From the NCBI GenBank assembly GCA_012329085.1, contig JAAXQB010000209.1, positions 1 through 5,302 on the forward strand: DNA of 5,302 nucleotides, written 5' to 3'. Made by a program: the position numbers and the translations under genes. The notes below the pieces were generated by a model that saw nothing but the letters and a program-made list of their open reading frames with translations, was not told the origin of the DNA and did no database searches. Of this stretch, positions 5,017-5,302 are shown in pieces. Source of the stretch: Methanosarcinales archaeon (lineage in GTDB: Archaea > Halobacteriota > Methanosarcinia > Methanosarcinales > Methanosarcinaceae). Position 1 is the first letter of the stretch, and every line of letters starts with the position of its first letter.

Positions 5017-5035
5017 TATAACTTTATAAGTTATA
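5017..5035. repeat. perfect inverted repeat, 8-bp stem, 3-nt loop
   Basis: TATAACTT (5017-5024), TAT, AAGTTATA (5028-5035). On the minus strand it stands just after the T9 tract at 5043-5051, so it may form part of the 3' end of the transcript from 5182. A/T-rich, so chance is possible. Confidence 0.55.
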
Positions 5036-5042
5036 TATAATT

Positions 5043-5111
5043 AAAAAAAAATGAAAATATTGCTATTTTCCCATCTCCCGTTCTCATAAAAAAATACACT
5101 CAAAAAAAAAA
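5043..5111 (-). terminator. oligo-T terminator region after the upstream gene
   Basis: On the minus strand three T-tracts follow the stop at 5182 in succession: T10 (5102-5111), T7 (5088-5094) and T9 (5043-5051). Archaeal transcription ends mainly at such U-tracts without needing a hairpin, and series of them are common at true gene ends. This suggests wecB is not co-transcribed with the gene at 5182 and needs its own promoter. Confidence 0.55.
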
Positions 5112-5181
5112 TAGAGAGCAGAATATTAAAATCCCACCCTCCCCCTCACATATATCGTATGCTATCCCTTAAAACAAATAA

Positions 5182-5302
5182 TCACTTAGCAATTCTATTC
5201 ATATATCGCTCTGCAAGAGTTGCTCTTGTAAGCTTAAATTGAACTTTTTGCTTATTCCATTCATATTTTTCACATAAAAACTTAACAAGCCTCTTTTTAC
5301 CA
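5182..5302 (-). CDS. C-terminus of an unidentified protein (cut by window edge)
   Basis: The minus strand is open from the window edge to a TGA at 5182-5184. The 39 residues end KLTRATLAERYMNRIAK, with KFLCEKYEWNKQKVQF before. It is rich in Lys and Arg and looks like one or two amphipathic helices, as at the end of a soluble protein. E-K-Y-x-W-x-K resembles the last helix of many family-4 glycosyltransferases (E-x-Y-S-W-E-x), which would suit a polysaccharide locus, but this is weak. That it is coding rests on amino-acid-like composition, an uninterrupted frame and the oligo-T tracts after its stop. The start and most of the protein lie outside the window. Confidence 0.6.
   Translation of the reverse strand, partial: GKKRLVKFLCEKYEWNKQKVQFKLTRATLAERYMNRIAK

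Larger units (their letters stand above)
4150..5181. other. about 1 kb intergenic region without a convincing gene
   Basis: Read on both strands, this stretch gives only short frames with no ribosome site or recognisable residues. It holds the 15-bp tandem repeat, hairpin pairs A and B, four other perfect inverted repeats, a possible TATA box and, at its far end, the oligo-T tracts and a G-rich run. The G+C-rich hairpin units stand out from a background that is nearly all A and T. It may carry an untranslated RNA or a long wecB leader, or simply be repeat debris. Confidence 0.6.

Overview
The window is about 70% A+T and reads as a surface-polysaccharide (nucleotide-sugar) locus of a low-GC prokaryote. 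A methanogenic euryarchaeon of the Methanobacteriales kind fits best: the encoded proteins look like archaeal versions of these families, there is an archaeal TATA-type box upstream of rfbA, and long oligo-T tracts, rather than classic bacterial terminators, follow one gene. A low-GC bacterium is not excluded. Every gene I can support lies on the minus strand, so transcription runs from high to low coordinates.

Layout in transcription order. Positions 5302-5182 hold the last 39 residues of an unidentified protein, followed by G-rich 3' sequence and oligo-T tracts. Positions 5181-4150 hold about 1 kb without a convincing gene, rich in palindromes. These include a pair of hairpin units with 25-nt period that occurs twice, several further perfect inverted repeats, and two short tandem repeats. 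Positions 4149-4018 carry a possible 43-codon upstream ORF with its own Shine-Dalgarno-like site, overlapping the start of an intact UDP-GlcNAc 2-epimerase gene (wecB, 4052-2949). Positions 2948-2290 are a graveyard: the decayed 5' end of a sugar-nucleotide epimerase/dehydratase, a small broken ORF, and scattered pieces of a UDP-glucose 6-dehydrogenase-type gene. The C-terminal part of that dehydrogenase survives as an open 72-codon frame (2289-2071). Then come rfbA (2067-1189), rfbB (1155-214) and the 5' end of rfbD (213-1), which runs out of the window.

Function. RfbA, RfbB and RfbD are the first, second and last enzymes of dTDP-L-rhamnose synthesis (glucose-1-P to dTDP-glucose to dTDP-4-keto-6-deoxyglucose to dTDP-rhamnose). 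The 3,5-epimerase RfbC is not in the window and may lie beyond position 1. WecB makes UDP-ManNAc. The dehydrogenase that often works with it, or a UDP-glucose dehydrogenase, is present only as a wreck. The locus therefore looks like a mosaic in which intact cassettes are separated by remnants of replaced genes, as is usual for polysaccharide loci. No clear new multi-gene system is visible. The best candidates for something undescribed are the duplicated hairpin pair with compensatory base changes (4360-4402 and 4631-4676) and the overlapping upstream ORF at wecB.
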